Assembly: GCA_003216975.1 (NCBI GenBank) | Contig: QCHY01000007.1 | Location: 1 to 64,000 of the forward strand | DNA from: Prochlorococcus sp. AG-402-I20 | GTDB taxonomy: Bacteria; Cyanobacteriota; Cyanobacteriia; PCC-6307; Cyanobiaceae | DNA: 64,000 nucleotides | Direction of reading: 5' to 3' | Shown here: positions 7,781-15,482 of the stretch, piece by piece | How the letters are laid out: each line of letters starts with the position of its first letter | Position numbering within the stretch: position 1 is the stretch's first letter | Translations under genes and position numbers: made by a program | Notes under the pieces: generated by a model | Databases searched by the model: none | Told to the model about the DNA's origin: nothing | Seen by the model: only the letters and a program-made list of their open reading frames with translations

Positions 7781-7959
7781 GTATCAGAAAATTGTTTGCA
7801 CAAACCTAACTGATCTAAAAATATTTAGTGTTACGGTTAGCACGAAGTGAATGTTTATCTAATCGAAACTTGCGTAAAAAAATCACTTCAAGCTGTATAA
7901 GTTTTCCACAGCTTCAGAGTCACTAAATAACACCAAGAGCTAAATAAAAAGCAATTCCA

Positions 7960-8203
7960 ATAAAAAAGACCCTAGGTATGGTGTCCTACGGGCCTGGGTG
8001 ATGGGGATCTTATTTTTAACTGTTTTTCAACCAAATTGCAACCCCTACCATATCTGGTGTTAGAAAGATTAAAAAAACAGAAAAAAAGACCCATATCTGG
8101 AATTATTAGCTTGCGTAATATGTACACAGCGAGTAGTATTTTTTAATTGCTGGGTGATGGGGATCTCTCAGTATCTTCTCCCTCAAGTTTGAGGGTTTTT
8201 TTA
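7960..8203 (+). ncRNA. Structured ncRNA locus with two GGGUGAUGGGGAU loops (Yfr2/Cyano-1-like?)
   Basis: A hairpin (7968-7993, GACCC/GGGCC plus TAGG/CCTA) is followed by CTGGGTGATGGGGATC (7994-8009). About 140 bases on, the same 16-mer recurs (8150-8165), enclosed by CTG/CAG, and is followed by the terminator CCCTCAAGTTTGAGGG plus seven T (8180-8202). The whole layout recurs on the opposite strand at 24558-24792. A conserved G-rich loop followed by a terminator recalls the Yfr2/Cyano-1 sRNA family of picocyanobacteria; that identification is from memory. Could be one RNA of about 235 nt or two tandem sRNAs. Confidence 0.6.
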
Positions 8204-8294
8204 TGCCATGAATTTCTGCACATAATTTCTAAGATGGATTAAGGCAAAATTATTGAAAAACTGCACTGATCCTTATTTTTTTTAAATCGAGAAG

Positions 8295-8507
8295 ATGGAA
8301 CAAGTAACTGATGCAATTGGTAATCCCACAGCACTCTTAGTAGAGAGAATTTTTTGGTTGGGGTTAGGAGCATTTTTAGGACTGGCAATAATTACTTCTT
8401 TACTAAGAGGATTAAAAGAAGGAAAAAACAAAACGACACCAGTTTCACCTGATCAATTAGAAAATCTTGCAAAAAAAGCGATCCAACAAAACAGTGATAG
8501 CAATTGA
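8295..8507 (+). CDS. Single-span membrane protein, 70 aa
   Basis: MEQVTDAIGNPTALLVER, then a helix FWLGLGAFLGLAIITSLL (about residues 20-37), then a Lys-rich cytoplasmic tail with SPDQLENLAKKAIQQN. No family recognised. Lies downstream of the ncRNA terminator. Confidence 0.55.
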   Translation: MEQVTDAIGNPTALLVERIFWLGLGAFLGLAIITSLLRGLKEGKNKTTPVSPDQLENLAKKAIQQNSDSN

Positions 8508-8634
8508 TATTGGTTATCAGATATTTTTATAGCCACAAACAAATTTACTTATGGTCGTTAGGGCGAGAACCGTACAATCAGCTACCACTGACTAAATGTT
8601 GAGCATATATGCTTAATACATATTCACAAAAACA

Positions 8635-8715
8635 ATGAAATTAGTTCCTTACATATTCATGGCTGTTGCTATCTTCTCAGAAGTTTCAACAATTGCTACG
8701 ACTCCTATTATCTAA
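8635..8715 (+). pseudogene. Possible remnant of SMR (EmrE-type) transporter N-terminus
   Basis: 26 codons, MKLVPYIFMAVAIFSEV then STIATTPII. This resembles the first helix of small multidrug resistance proteins (xYLxxAIxxEVxGTT, with the essential membrane glutamate present), but the reading frame stops after one helix. It may be a decayed SMR gene or an unrelated membrane peptide. Confidence 0.3.
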
Positions 8716-8742
8716 GTAAACTCATTAATTGAGTATTCAGAC

Positions 8743-8772
8743 CTAACGCGTTCGGGTGAATACCGACGTTAG
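8743..8772 (+). promoter_or_regulatory. Stem-loop in leader of secreted-peptide gene
   Basis: CTAACG (8743-8748) pairs with CGTTAG (8767-8772), with TCGG/CCGA pairing inside and a GTGAATA-type loop. It ends 24 bases before the ATG at 8797, has no T-tract, and so is more likely a leader structure than a terminator. Confidence 0.4.
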
Positions 8773-8796
8773 ATTGTATATAACTGATTTGTATTC

Positions 8797-9057
8797 ATGC
8801 TTAAAAAGATATTTAGGGCTGCTAGTTTTTTAGCTTTGTCTGTTTTTTTAGCTTCAACAACTATCTTTTCAGGAATCAACCCTGTAGCTGCTGCCCAAAT
8901 GGGTTCTGATATGAATGAAGACAACTCTATGGGAATTGTGATCGAAGAATCAAGTGATTCTATGAATGGTTCCAAAACTAGTGCTGCCCCAGATCTTGGA
9001 GATGATCAAGCATTTCCTTTTATTCCAGGTTTTGGTAAAAATTCCGGTAAAGACTGA
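8797..9057 (+). CDS. Secreted peptide with C-terminal FPFxPGxG motif, 86 aa
   Basis: A clear signal peptide (LALSVFLASTTIFSGINPVAAA, cleavage likely after AAA near residue 33) is followed by a short acidic mature part rich in S, D, E and M, and ends DLGDDQAFPFIPGFGKN. The same organisation is seen at 17338-17583 (GDEQVFPFPPGLG) and 20711-20971 (GPDTNFPFDPA). The mature peptide of about 53 residues is presumably periplasmic or lumenal. Function unknown. Confidence 0.7.
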   Translation: MLKKIFRAASFLALSVFLASTTIFSGINPVAAAQMGSDMNEDNSMGIVIEESSDSMNGSKTSAAPDLGDDQAFPFIPGFGKNSGKD

Positions 9058-9159
9058 TTATCTTTTTGTTGAAAAGTATTGATTGATAATAAATTACTAA
9101 TTTTTTCGAAAGTTAGAAAAAATCCACAGATATAACTACTAATTAGCTAAACCATTTTC

Positions 9160-9264
9160 ATGGAAAAATGGGAATCAAAAATAATCATTATTGTTATGTT
9201 TGCAGTGCTTGCAATAGGGTCAATTGCGCCATTGATCAGGATGATCAGTGATCGTATTTCCTAA
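9160..9264 (+). CDS. Single-span membrane peptide, 34 aa
   Basis: MEKWESKIIIIVMFAVLAIG then SIAPLIRMISDRIS; one helix and a short basic tail. Plausible small membrane protein, family unknown. Confidence 0.4.
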   Translation: MEKWESKIIIIVMFAVLAIGSIAPLIRMISDRIS

Positions 9265-9318
9265 GAATTAATTTGCTTGGACAAGCTGAGATTATTGGAG
9301 GAACTATTCCTAACATGA

Positions 9319-9441
9319 TTGCTTTTGGCATTTTTTGCTTATTTAAATTTTTATTTTGCAAAAACTGGAAAAAATGGATTAAATGCTCGAATGGAACAAA
9401 AAAAATCTAGAGAAAAATCTCTAGATTTATATGAAGATTGA
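9319..9441 (+). CDS. Small membrane-anchored protein, 40 aa, TTG start
   Basis: Starting at TTG, the frame reads LLLAFFAYLNFYFAKTGKNG and then a charged tail (RMEQKKSREKSLDLYED). The helix plus Lys/Glu tail resembles the protein at 31420-31611. There is a GGAGG about 17 bases upstream. An overlapping ATG frame at 9316 is less protein-like. The start is uncertain. Confidence 0.4.
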   Translation: MLLAFFAYLNFYFAKTGKNGLNARMEQKKSREKSLDLYED

Positions 9442-9456
9442 TTTGTCTAAAGCTAT

Positions 9457-9753
9457 TTAAAATATGCCAGGAATAATTTGACCAGTAGTGATATAAGCGC
9501 CAAGTAAAGCAATCATTCCAATCATTGCCCAACGGCCATTGGTCTTTTCTGCTTCCTCGGGGTAGTTGGAATAGTTTTCAACTAATTGAGTTTGTACTTG
9601 GGTAGCAAACATGTTTTGCTTGCCATATTCAGTAATGATCTGGTTAGAAGCAGAACTGTAAGCAGGGATTCCTGTTGGATCAACAGATTGACCTTCTGAT
9701 TGATTATCAGTTGGATCTATTGATTGATCAGAAACTGGGTTACTAGAAGTCAT
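9457..9753 (-). CDS. hli: Long Hli protein, 98 aa
   Basis: A low-complexity N-terminal extension (SSNPVSDQSIDPTDNQSEGQ), then ITEYGKQNMF and PEEAEKTNGRWAMIGMIALL with the TTGQIIPGIF tail. ExxNGRWAM is the full chlorophyll-binding Hli motif. Its C-terminal 68 residues match the gene at 50747-50953, so the N-terminal 30 residues are an expansion. I start at the ATG at 9753, giving MTSSNPV as in the paralogue MTSSTSS. Downstream of hli 9762-9869 by eight bases. Confidence 0.88.
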   Translation of the reverse strand: MTSSNPVSDQSIDPTDNQSEGQSVDPTGIPAYSSASNQIITEYGKQNMFATQVQTQLVENYSNYPEEAEKTNGRWAMIGMIALLGAYITTGQIIPGIF

Positions 9754-9761
9754 ATAAGAAC

Positions 9762-9869
9762 CTAAAAAATACCTGGAATGATTTGACCTGTTGTTGCGTA
9801 AGCACCGAAAGCAGCAATAAAGCCGATCATTGCCATCCAACCATTAAACTTTTCTGCTTCTGGAGTCAC
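9762..9869 (-). CDS. hli: High-light-inducible protein, 35 aa, GTG start
   Basis: Reads TPEAEKFNGWMAMIGF through TTGQIIPGIF, nearly the same protein as 43-150, where the start is ATG; here the homologous codon is GTG. A much longer upstream-extended frame exists but the paralogue sets the start. First gene of a unit with the long hli 9457-9753. Confidence 0.85.
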   Translation of the reverse strand: MTPEAEKFNGWMAMIGFIAAFGAYATTGQIIPGIF

Positions 9870-9886
9870 GAGATTAAACTCAAATA

Positions 9887-9940
9887 ATGGCAATGAATGT
9901 AAAGGAAAAGTAAAGGAATGTAAAGGGGGCAGCCGTACAC
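9887..9940 (-). promoter_or_regulatory. Weak copy of shared hli upstream element
   Basis: Minus-strand TTTACATTCATTGCCAT (9887-9903) resembles the TTTACATTTRTTCACAT block of the two other hli units. A CCTTTACATT-type block is repeated just upstream (about 9913-9925), and a GTACGGCT block (9931-9938) is present in the opposite orientation to the other units. Confidence 0.35.
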
Positions 9941-10034
9941 AGCAAAAGTTATCAGGGGTATTAGCTGAAGCAATATTTTTTATCCACGGTCTAAATAACA
10001 ATTCCACTAACTTTGTTGAACTTAATTCAACTAG

Positions 10035-10211
10035 ATGGATTTGATACCAGGTGTAGTTCTTTTCTTTGGAGCCATTGGAACTGTGGCTTTACTTGGTTGG
10101 GATACTTTCCAAAATCGTAAGCCAATTACTAAAGCCGAAATGCAGCAGTCTCGTGGAACTAGAGCAGCTAAGCCACAACAAAAGAGAAGAGGGTTGTTTA
10201 ACAGAGGATAA
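10035..10211 (+). CDS. Single-span membrane protein, 58 aa
   Basis: MDLIPGVVLFFGAIGTVALL forms one N-terminal helix; the remainder (WDTFQNRKPITKAEMQQSRG... RRGLFNRG) is strongly basic and probably faces the cytoplasm. Three bases before the next gene, so one transcript. No family recognised. Confidence 0.6.
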   Translation: MDLIPGVVLFFGAIGTVALLGWDTFQNRKPITKAEMQQSRGTRAAKPQQKRRGLFNRG

Positions 10212-10213
10212 TT

Positions 10214-10390
10214 ATGGGTGAAATTCAAACATATGCTTCAAACTCAGGAGATTTTAGTTTCCTTTTCGTTCTAATTATTGTTGGGACTTATCTTCTTTAT
10301 GAGGTTGGAAAGGCAATATTGGACAACAACGATGATGATGACATGGATGGAGGAATGACGATGCGTGTAGCAGATGGAGCACAGGCCTGA
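10214..10390 (+). CDS. Membrane peptide with acidic run and GG-M motif, 58 aa
   Basis: One helix (FLFVLIIVGTYLLYEVG) followed by ILDNNDDDDMDGGMTMRV. The order helix, aspartate run, glycine pair, Met, Arg-Val matches 7604-7780 and 17077-17211. Downstream partner of the basic membrane protein 10035-10211. Confidence 0.65.
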   Translation: MGEIQTYASNSGDFSFLFVLIIVGTYLLYEVGKAILDNNDDDDMDGGMTMRVADGAQA

Positions 10391-10498
10391 ATTGTCTACC
10401 CAAATAATATGTACTTATTGACTACAAAAATATGTCGTCTCTAAACAGGTTTAAGGGTGAATTGAATATATACTTACTTATGTAATTAATTAAGAATT

Positions 10499-10636
10499 TT
10501 GAGCGAAGAAAATATCAAAAGAAAAATAGATGCTCTATTAAAAGAACTTCAGGAGAAAACTGGTGTTTCGGATGAAGAGATGGACGAATTTAAAAAAATA
10601 ATGGAACTAGCAGATTTTTCACAAGACCAAGGATAA
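10499..10636 (+). CDS. Small helical protein, 45 aa, TTG start
   Basis: From TTG: SEENIKRKIDALLKELQEKT then GVSDEEMDEFKKIMELADFS. Highly charged amphipathic helices with regular heptads, so a likely coiled-coil. No ATG is available before the internal Met. Not recognised. Confidence 0.45.
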   Translation: MSEENIKRKIDALLKELQEKTGVSDEEMDEFKKIMELADFSQDQG

Positions 10637-10665
10637 TTTATGTATGAGTCGGAATGAATGAATGC

Positions 10666-10818
10666 TTAGCGAGATGCGAGTTTTGACCAAATGAGCAGTA
10701 CCAACAAGTTAAACAATGCATATCCAATAGCAATTTGAAGTTGGTAAAAATAACCAACAATCGAAGAGGATCCCACAATAATCGTACTAGTAATAAAAAT
10801 ATCTCTTGAAAAATTCAC
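10666..10818 (-). CDS. Membrane peptide, 50 aa, GTG start
   Basis: NFSRDIFITSTIIVGSSSIV then a second hydrophobic part ending LLVLLIWSKLASR; two short helices. Start is GTG, no ATG nearby. Not recognised. Confidence 0.4.
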   Translation of the reverse strand: MNFSRDIFITSTIIVGSSSIVGYFYQLQIAIGYALFNLLVLLIWSKLASR

Positions 10819-10861
10819 CTAAAAAAATCAAGCACAATAAATATTTAGATTGAAAATTAAA

Positions 10862-11020
10862 TCATGAAAGTCTTATTTGATTTTCAATCGAATAAGCATT
10901 GCTTGTGCAGGCCTCATTGCCTGTAACTTGAGAAACAGCAATAACGAGAAGGCTTAGAGAACCAACTGCTAAAGAAATTGTTCTAATAGCACTGGCTTTC
11001 TTAGAGATTTTCTTGCTCAT
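10862..11020 (-). CDS. Small membrane or exported protein, 52 aa
   Basis: MSKKISKKASAIRTISLAVG with a hydrophobic helix to about residue 30, then a polar tail with one cysteine (GNEACTSNAYS). A longer in-frame start at 11080 would add 20 residues unlike the rest, so I prefer the shorter one. Confidence 0.5.
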   Translation of the reverse strand: MSKKISKKASAIRTISLAVGSLSLLVIAVSQVTGNEACTSNAYSIENQIRLS

Positions 11021-11170
11021 ATCAAAAAATCTTGATGTAATAAGAATATGATAACTATCCAAGCATAAAAAATTATCCATTGATACCTAGTAGAAATAAT
11101 TACCTAAAAATTATTAGAACAATTCTGAATAGAGCTAAATCAATTGGAAACAAGATTTAAATTAGTTGCT

Positions 11171-11503
11171 TTATTTACAAGCTTGCGATGGTTGTTGCGA
11201 GCTTTCTTTTAACAGTTCAATCCAATCTTGCAAAGAATTTAATGAGTCAATATTCAATTGGTAATAAACCCATCTACCAGTTTGCCTATCGGCAATCAAA
11301 CCTGCGTCTTTTAAAACTTTTAAATGAAAAGATATTTTCGATTGCGCCAATCCAATTTCATTAATCAAATCACAAACACATCGCTCTCCTCCTGAAAGAG
11401 ACTCAATGATTTGCAATCGCAATGGATCAGATAAAGCTTTTAGCAATTTCCTGGCCATTGCATTTTCAAGAACTACTTCGCTCTTTATCGCTGTGGCCAT
11501 CAC
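11171..11503 (-). CDS. arsR: ArsR/SmtB-family repressor
   Basis: 110 residues with a winged helix-turn-helix. LLKALSDPLRLQIIESLSGG is the ArsR signature, ERCVCDL (residues 40-46) gives the Cys42/Cys44 pair of the alpha-3 metalloid site, and SKISFHLKVLKDAGLI is the recognition helix. C109 near the end could be a third thiol. It would release DNA on binding As(III). Divergent from the GAPDH/arsJ operon; the palindrome at 11572-11587 lies between, and similar palindromes precede pstS. ATGs at residues 1 and 2 are both possible. Confidence 0.9.
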   Translation of the reverse strand: MMATAIKSEVVLENAMARKLLKALSDPLRLQIIESLSGGERCVCDLINEIGLAQSKISFHLKVLKDAGLIADRQTGRWVYYQLNIDSLNSLQDWIELLKESSQQPSQACK

Positions 11504-11571
11504 AGAAGGAAAAATATAATCACATGATAAAACAAACTTCAGAAAAGGCTTGCATCGACAAACCTCTATAC

Positions 11572-11587
11572 ATCAATATAAATTGAT
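11572..11587. promoter_or_regulatory. Putative ArsR operator in arsR-gap intergenic region
   Basis: ATCAATATAAATTGAT, an inverted repeat with ATCAAT and ATTGAT arms and a 4-base spacer. ArsR-family operators are typically imperfect AT-rich palindromes of this kind. It sits between the divergent arsR and gap starts; the same arms recur at 15311-15326. Confidence 0.65.
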
Positions 11588-11638
11588 ATGAGGAATCTTG
11601 TCCTTTATTGATTCACTCAATCAACTCAATTACAGGTT

Positions 11639-12664
11639 ATGCGAATCGGTATTAATGGTTTCGGTCGAATAGGACGACTTGTTCTAAGAGCGCTCTGGGG
11701 TAGAGAAAATATCAAGATTACACATATTAACGATCCGTTGGGTGATGCAAAGGGAGCTGCGCATTTAGTTGAATTTGATTCAGTACATGGTCGATGGAAC
11801 AAAGCAATAAGCAACGACCAAAACAACCTGAGTATTGAAGATCAACCAATATCTTTTTCAAATGAAAGCGATTTTATAAAAGTCCCATGGAAGGAAAAAG
11901 GAATAGAACTAATTCTCGAATGTTCAGGAAAATTCAAAACCCCTCAAACATTAAATCCATATTTCGATACTCTTGGAATAAAAAGAGTTGTCGTTGCATG
12001 TCCTGTTAAAGGTGAAATACAGGGAGAGGATGCTCTAAATATCGTCTACGGTATTAATCATGATTTATATGAGCCCAATAAACATCGCTTAGTAACAGCA
12101 GCATCCTGCACAACTAATTGCTTAGCTCCAGTCGTGAAGGTCGTTAATCAAACCTTTGGTATTAAGCATGGAAGCATCACTACACTCCATGACCTAACAA
12201 ATACTCAGGTAATCGTTGATTCATTTAAGCCAGATTTAAGAAGAGCCAGAAGCGGATCACAAAGCTTAATTCCAACAACGACAGGATCAGCAAAAGCGAT
12301 AGGGATGATATTCCCTGAATTACAAGGAAAATTAAATGGCCATGCAGTTCGAGTTCCTCTCCTCAATGGATCTTTAACTGATGCAGTATTTGAATTAGAG
12401 AAAGAGGTCACGAAAGAAGGAGTCAATCATGTGTTCAAAGAAGCCTCTGAAGGAGAGCTAAAAGGAATACTTGGTTACGAAGAAAAACCACTTGTCTCGA
12501 TTGATTATGTCAATGACTCAAGGAGTTCAATCATTGATGCTCCCTCAACCATGGTGGTCAATAAAACTCAACTGAAAGTCTATATTTGGTATGACAATGA
12601 ATGGGGCTATAGCTGTCGAATGGCAGATCTCGTATCACATGTAATAAAGCTAGAAAAAGAATAA
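11639..12664 (+). CDS. gap1: Type I glyceraldehyde-3-phosphate dehydrogenase, arsenate-detoxification type
   Basis: 341 residues, full length. NAD-binding [10 protein letters not shown] (4-13), the catalytic motif [10 protein letters not shown] with Cys157, His184 in THE HDLTNTQ segment (usual HSYTxDQ is altered), and the YDNEWGYS tail. Ten bases before an ArsJ-like permease and opposite arsR: in the described ArsJ pathway this enzyme joins arsenate to glyceraldehyde-3-phosphate, giving 1-arseno-3-phosphoglycerate, which ArsJ exports. It is probably not the central Calvin-cycle GAPDH. Likely controlled by ArsR through the upstream palindrome. Confidence 0.9.
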   Translation: MRIGINGFGRIGRLVLRALWGRENIKITHINDPLGDAKGAAHLVEFDSVHGRWNKAISNDQNNLSIEDQPISFSNESDFIKVPWKEKGIELILECSGKFKTPQTLNPYFDTLGIKRVVVACPVKGEIQGEDALNIVYGINHDLYEPNKHRLVTAASCTTNCLAPVVKVVNQTFGIKHGSITTLHDLTNTQVIVDSFKPDLRRARSGSQSLIPTTTGSAKAIGMIFPELQGKLNGHAVRVPLLNGSLTDAVFELEKEVTKEGVNHVFKEASEGELKGILGYEEKPLVSIDYVNDSRSSIIDAPSTMVVNKTQLKVYIWYDNEWGYSCRMADLVSHVIKLEKE

Positions 12665-12674
12665 AAATAAAAGC

Positions 12675-13937
12675 ATGAAATTATCGTCATTACAGCAATA
12701 TGGAATCGTAACGACCAACTATTGGGTATTCACACTGACAGATGGTGCTCTAAGGATGCTAGTGATTTTTCACTTTCATAGCCTTGGATATACAACATTA
12801 GAAATTGCATTCTTATTCCTTTTTTATGAGTTCTTTGGCGTCATCACTAATCTCTATGGAGGTTGGATAGGAGCAAGATATGGATTACGTCTAACACTTT
12901 GGGTAGGAACTCTTTTACAAATCGGTGCCTTATTGATGTTGATACCCGTTACAAGTGGTTGGTCGAAACTTTTGAGTGTTATTTATGTCATGGGTGCTCA
13001 AGCGATTAGTGGTATAGCAAAAGATCTCAATAAGATGAGTGCTAAAAGTGCCATCAAAACTGTCGTTCCAGACTCCTCAGAAAAAGATGGTGGCAATAAT
13101 CAATTATTTAAATGGGTAGCCATCTTAACGGGTTCAAAAAATGCACTAAAAGGAGTTGGCTTCTTTCTTGGTGGACTTTTGCTTACCAGTTTTGGTTTTA
13201 ATAAAGCAGTTGAATTAATGGCTATCGGTTTAGGTCTGTCATTTTTAATGACTTTGATTTTGCCTGGAGATATTGGAAAGATGAAAAACAAACCCATCTT
13301 TAAAGACTTATTCTCTAAATCTCAAGGGATCAACGTCCTATCTGTTGCACGTTGTTTTCTCTTTGGAGCAAGAGATGTATGGTTCGTCGTAGCACTTCCT
13401 GTTTTTCTTGAAACGTATTTAAATTGGAATTTTTCTGAGATTGGAGCGTTCCTAGGATTGTGGGTTATAGGCTATGGCTTTATCCAAGCTTTTGCACCGT
13501 CTTTAAGAAATTTATGGGGAAAGAAAACAAGTCCAGGAGTCTCTTCTGTTCAATTCTGGAGTGCTGTCTTAACTGCTATACCTGCGCTAATAGCAATAGC
13601 ACTATGGCGACAAAGCAATCCAGAAATAGCAATTACAGCTGGATTGATATTATTTGGGTTCATTTTTGCAATGAACTCATCAATACATTCATATATGGTT
13701 CTTGCTTATACGGACAAGGAAAACGTGAGTCTAAACGTAGGCTTCTATTACATGGCAAATGCGGCAGGGAGACTGATTGGTACTCTCCTATCAGGAGTTT
13801 TATTCATGCTTGGAGCTAATGCCTCCACAGGAATGCAACTATGTTTATGGTGTTCAAGCCTATTTCTATTTATCTCATTGTTGACTAGTTTACGACTACC
13901 ACCAGTTTCAAGTGCTATGGCTATTGAAAAAGCCTAA
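12675..13937 (+). CDS. arsJ: ArsJ-type MFS organoarsenical efflux permease
   Basis: 420 residues with about 12 hydrophobic segments, beginning LQQYGIVTTNYWVFTLTDGA, and including MGAQAISGIAKDLNKMSAKS, typical of the ArsJ branch of the major facilitator superfamily. It exports 1-arseno-3-phosphoglycerate, which then hydrolyses outside the cell to arsenate. The pairing with the GAPDH gene 10 bases upstream is the main support for the assignment. Under phosphate limitation arsenate enters by phosphate uptake, which fits the nearby pstS. Confidence 0.87.
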   Translation: MKLSSLQQYGIVTTNYWVFTLTDGALRMLVIFHFHSLGYTTLEIAFLFLFYEFFGVITNLYGGWIGARYGLRLTLWVGTLLQIGALLMLIPVTSGWSKLLSVIYVMGAQAISGIAKDLNKMSAKSAIKTVVPDSSEKDGGNNQLFKWVAILTGSKNALKGVGFFLGGLLLTSFGFNKAVELMAIGLGLSFLMTLILPGDIGKMKNKPIFKDLFSKSQGINVLSVARCFLFGARDVWFVVALPVFLETYLNWNFSEIGAFLGLWVIGYGFIQAFAPSLRNLWGKKTSPGVSSVQFWSAVLTAIPALIAIALWRQSNPEIAITAGLILFGFIFAMNSSIHSYMVLAYTDKENVSLNVGFYYMANAAGRLIGTLLSGVLFMLGANASTGMQLCLWCSSLFLFISLLTSLRLPPVSSAMAIEKA

Positions 13938-13984
13938 GATCCCATATCAATTAAAAATAAATAAAATATCATGCGAAAGAAATA

Positions 13985-14164
13985 CTACTGAACCTCTGAT
14001 TCTCGGTCATATTCAAGTCCAACTTCATTCATCCAAGCTGCTTTCGTTTTACAGTTTTTACCATGCTCAGCTAGATGTAATCCCTCAATCGAAATAAATA
14101 AAACTAGTAGTGAAACTGGAACCCACCAAATGGGTGATTCAACTATTTCCTTCCAATTATTCAT
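13985..14164 (-). CDS. Single-span membrane protein, 59 aa
   Basis: MNNWKEIVESPIWWVPVSLL leads into one helix ending LFISIEG, then a polar tail with one cysteine (GKNCKTKAAWMNEVG). Lies between arsJ and pstS on the pstS strand, downstream of the pstS terminator. Not recognised. Confidence 0.5.
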   Translation of the reverse strand: MNNWKEIVESPIWWVPVSLLVLFISIEGLHLAEHGKNCKTKAAWMNEVGLEYDRESEVQ

Positions 14165-14240
14165 TGATTCTTTTTTTTCATATTAAGGATCTTTTTTATA
14201 GCATAAGTTAGGAAGTGACTGGCTAGTAAAAAAAGACATT

Positions 14241-14266
14241 AAAAAGGAGGCTATTGCCTCCTTTTT
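14241..14266 (-). terminator. Terminator of pstS
   Basis: AAAAAGGAGGC, loop, GCCTCCTTTTT; the stem lies 20 bases beyond the pstS stop with T-tracts on both strands. Confidence 0.75.
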
Positions 14267-14284
14267 AATTTATAAGGAATTAAT

Positions 14285-15289
14285 TTACTTACCAATACGC
14301 TTTACAGCAGCACGAGACTTGGAAAGAATATCACCTTTAAGAGGTACAAATCCAAGAGAGGGAGCCTTAGCCTGGGCTTTATCACTTAGTAGGTAGTTAA
14401 GTGAATCTTGAATGGCCTCAGTGTTTCTACCATTACCAGTTTCGTAAGCAAGAATCCATGTAAGAGTTGCGATTGGGTATGCACCCTTGGCTTTAGGGTT
14501 AGGGTTATTACCGGCTAGATTTTTATCTAGTTGTATTCCATTAAGAGCAATCGCACCAGCCTCAGTAGTTGGCTGTAAGAACTCTCCTGATAAATTTTGG
14601 AGAGCGGCTGCTTTAATTTCACCCCTAATATATGACTGGTTTACATAACCAATTGCACCGGGAGTGTTACGAATAACGCCAGCGACACCTGCGTTACCTT
14701 TGCCACCAACACCAGCAGGCCAGGCGACAGATTTACCTGTTCCTAAATTCCATGTCTTAGAGAATGCTTGCATGGAATTTGTAAAAGCCTTCGTAGTACC
14801 GGAGCCATCAGAACGATGCGCCCAAGTTAGTTTTCCTTCAGGGCAACCAACCTCTTTCCAGTTTGTAATTTTACCCATAGCAACTCGAACAGCTTGCTCT
14901 TGAGTAAGTTTAAGATCGCAATTGTAGTTATAACCAAAAGCAATAGTGCCACCAACCATTGGGATTTGTACCAATCCCCGCGTAACTTTTGCAATATCTG
15001 TTGCTTTCATCGGATCATCAGACGCACCGAAATTAACGGTTTCATCAATGAAAGCTTTACGGCCAGAACCTGAACCAACAGCTTGATAGTTAACACGAGG
15101 TCCACGCTCTTTAGCTAAGTCAGAGAACCATCGAGTGTAGATTTTAGCGGGGAAAGAGGCGCCAGCTCCGCTTAGTCGAGCACCCGCAAAGGCACTACCA
15201 CCTGAGCCAAGAATAATTAAAGAGGAAAGGACAAGACTCTTCTTAGCAAAGCTCATCAAAGGGCTGCGACGTAAAAGCAATGAAAGCAT
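14285..15289 (-). CDS. pstS: Phosphate ABC-transporter substrate-binding protein PstS/SphX
   Basis: 334 residues: signal peptide (to about AFAGARLSG), then GAGASFPAKIY, YQAVGSGSGRKAF, and HRSDGSGTTKAFTN, the serine/glycine loops that bind phosphate in PstS. Periplasmic. A start at 15334 would place the two ArsR-like palindromes (15311-15345) inside the coding region, so I choose the ATG at 15289 (15256 is also possible). No pstCAB genes are nearby. Its linkage to arsR/gap/arsJ suggests that high-affinity phosphate uptake and arsenate export are regulated together. Confidence 0.9.
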   Translation of the reverse strand: MLSLLLRRSPLMSFAKKSLVLSSLIILGSGGSAFAGARLSGAGASFPAKIYTRWFSDLAKERGPRVNYQAVGSGSGRKAFIDETVNFGASDDPMKATDIAKVTRGLVQIPMVGGTIAFGYNYNCDLKLTQEQAVRVAMGKITNWKEVGCPEGKLTWAHRSDGSGTTKAFTNSMQAFSKTWNLGTGKSVAWPAGVGGKGNAGVAGVIRNTPGAIGYVNQSYIRGEIKAAALQNLSGEFLQPTTEAGAIALNGIQLDKNLAGNNPNPKAKGAYPIATLTWILAYETGNGRNTEAIQDSLNYLLSDKAQAKAPSLGFVPLKGDILSKSRAAVKRIGK

Positions 15290-15310
15290 AGAACGTGGAG
15301 GCACTGATAG

Positions 15311-15345
15311 ATCAATATTTATTGATATAATCAATATAGCTTGAT
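15311..15345. promoter_or_regulatory. Two ArsR-like palindromes upstream of pstS
   Basis: ATCAATATTTATTGAT (15311-15326) has the same arms and spacer length as the arsR-gap site. A second, looser copy, ATCAA-6-TTGAT (15330-15345), follows. Both are 20-55 bases upstream of the chosen pstS start. Confidence 0.6.
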
Positions 15346-15482
15346 ACAGGGCTCGCGGCGAAAAACTAATTCAAAATAAACATATCTGTTTGATGAAGCG
15401 AAGCGGTATATTTATGAGCAATATTAGGACTGATGCTTGGATGAAAACCAATCATTAGATCAATCAAGTATTTAATAAGAAG

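Noticed and set aside
10031..10228. Minus-strand 65-codon frame
   Set aside because: Lies over the convincing plus-strand gene 10035-10211.
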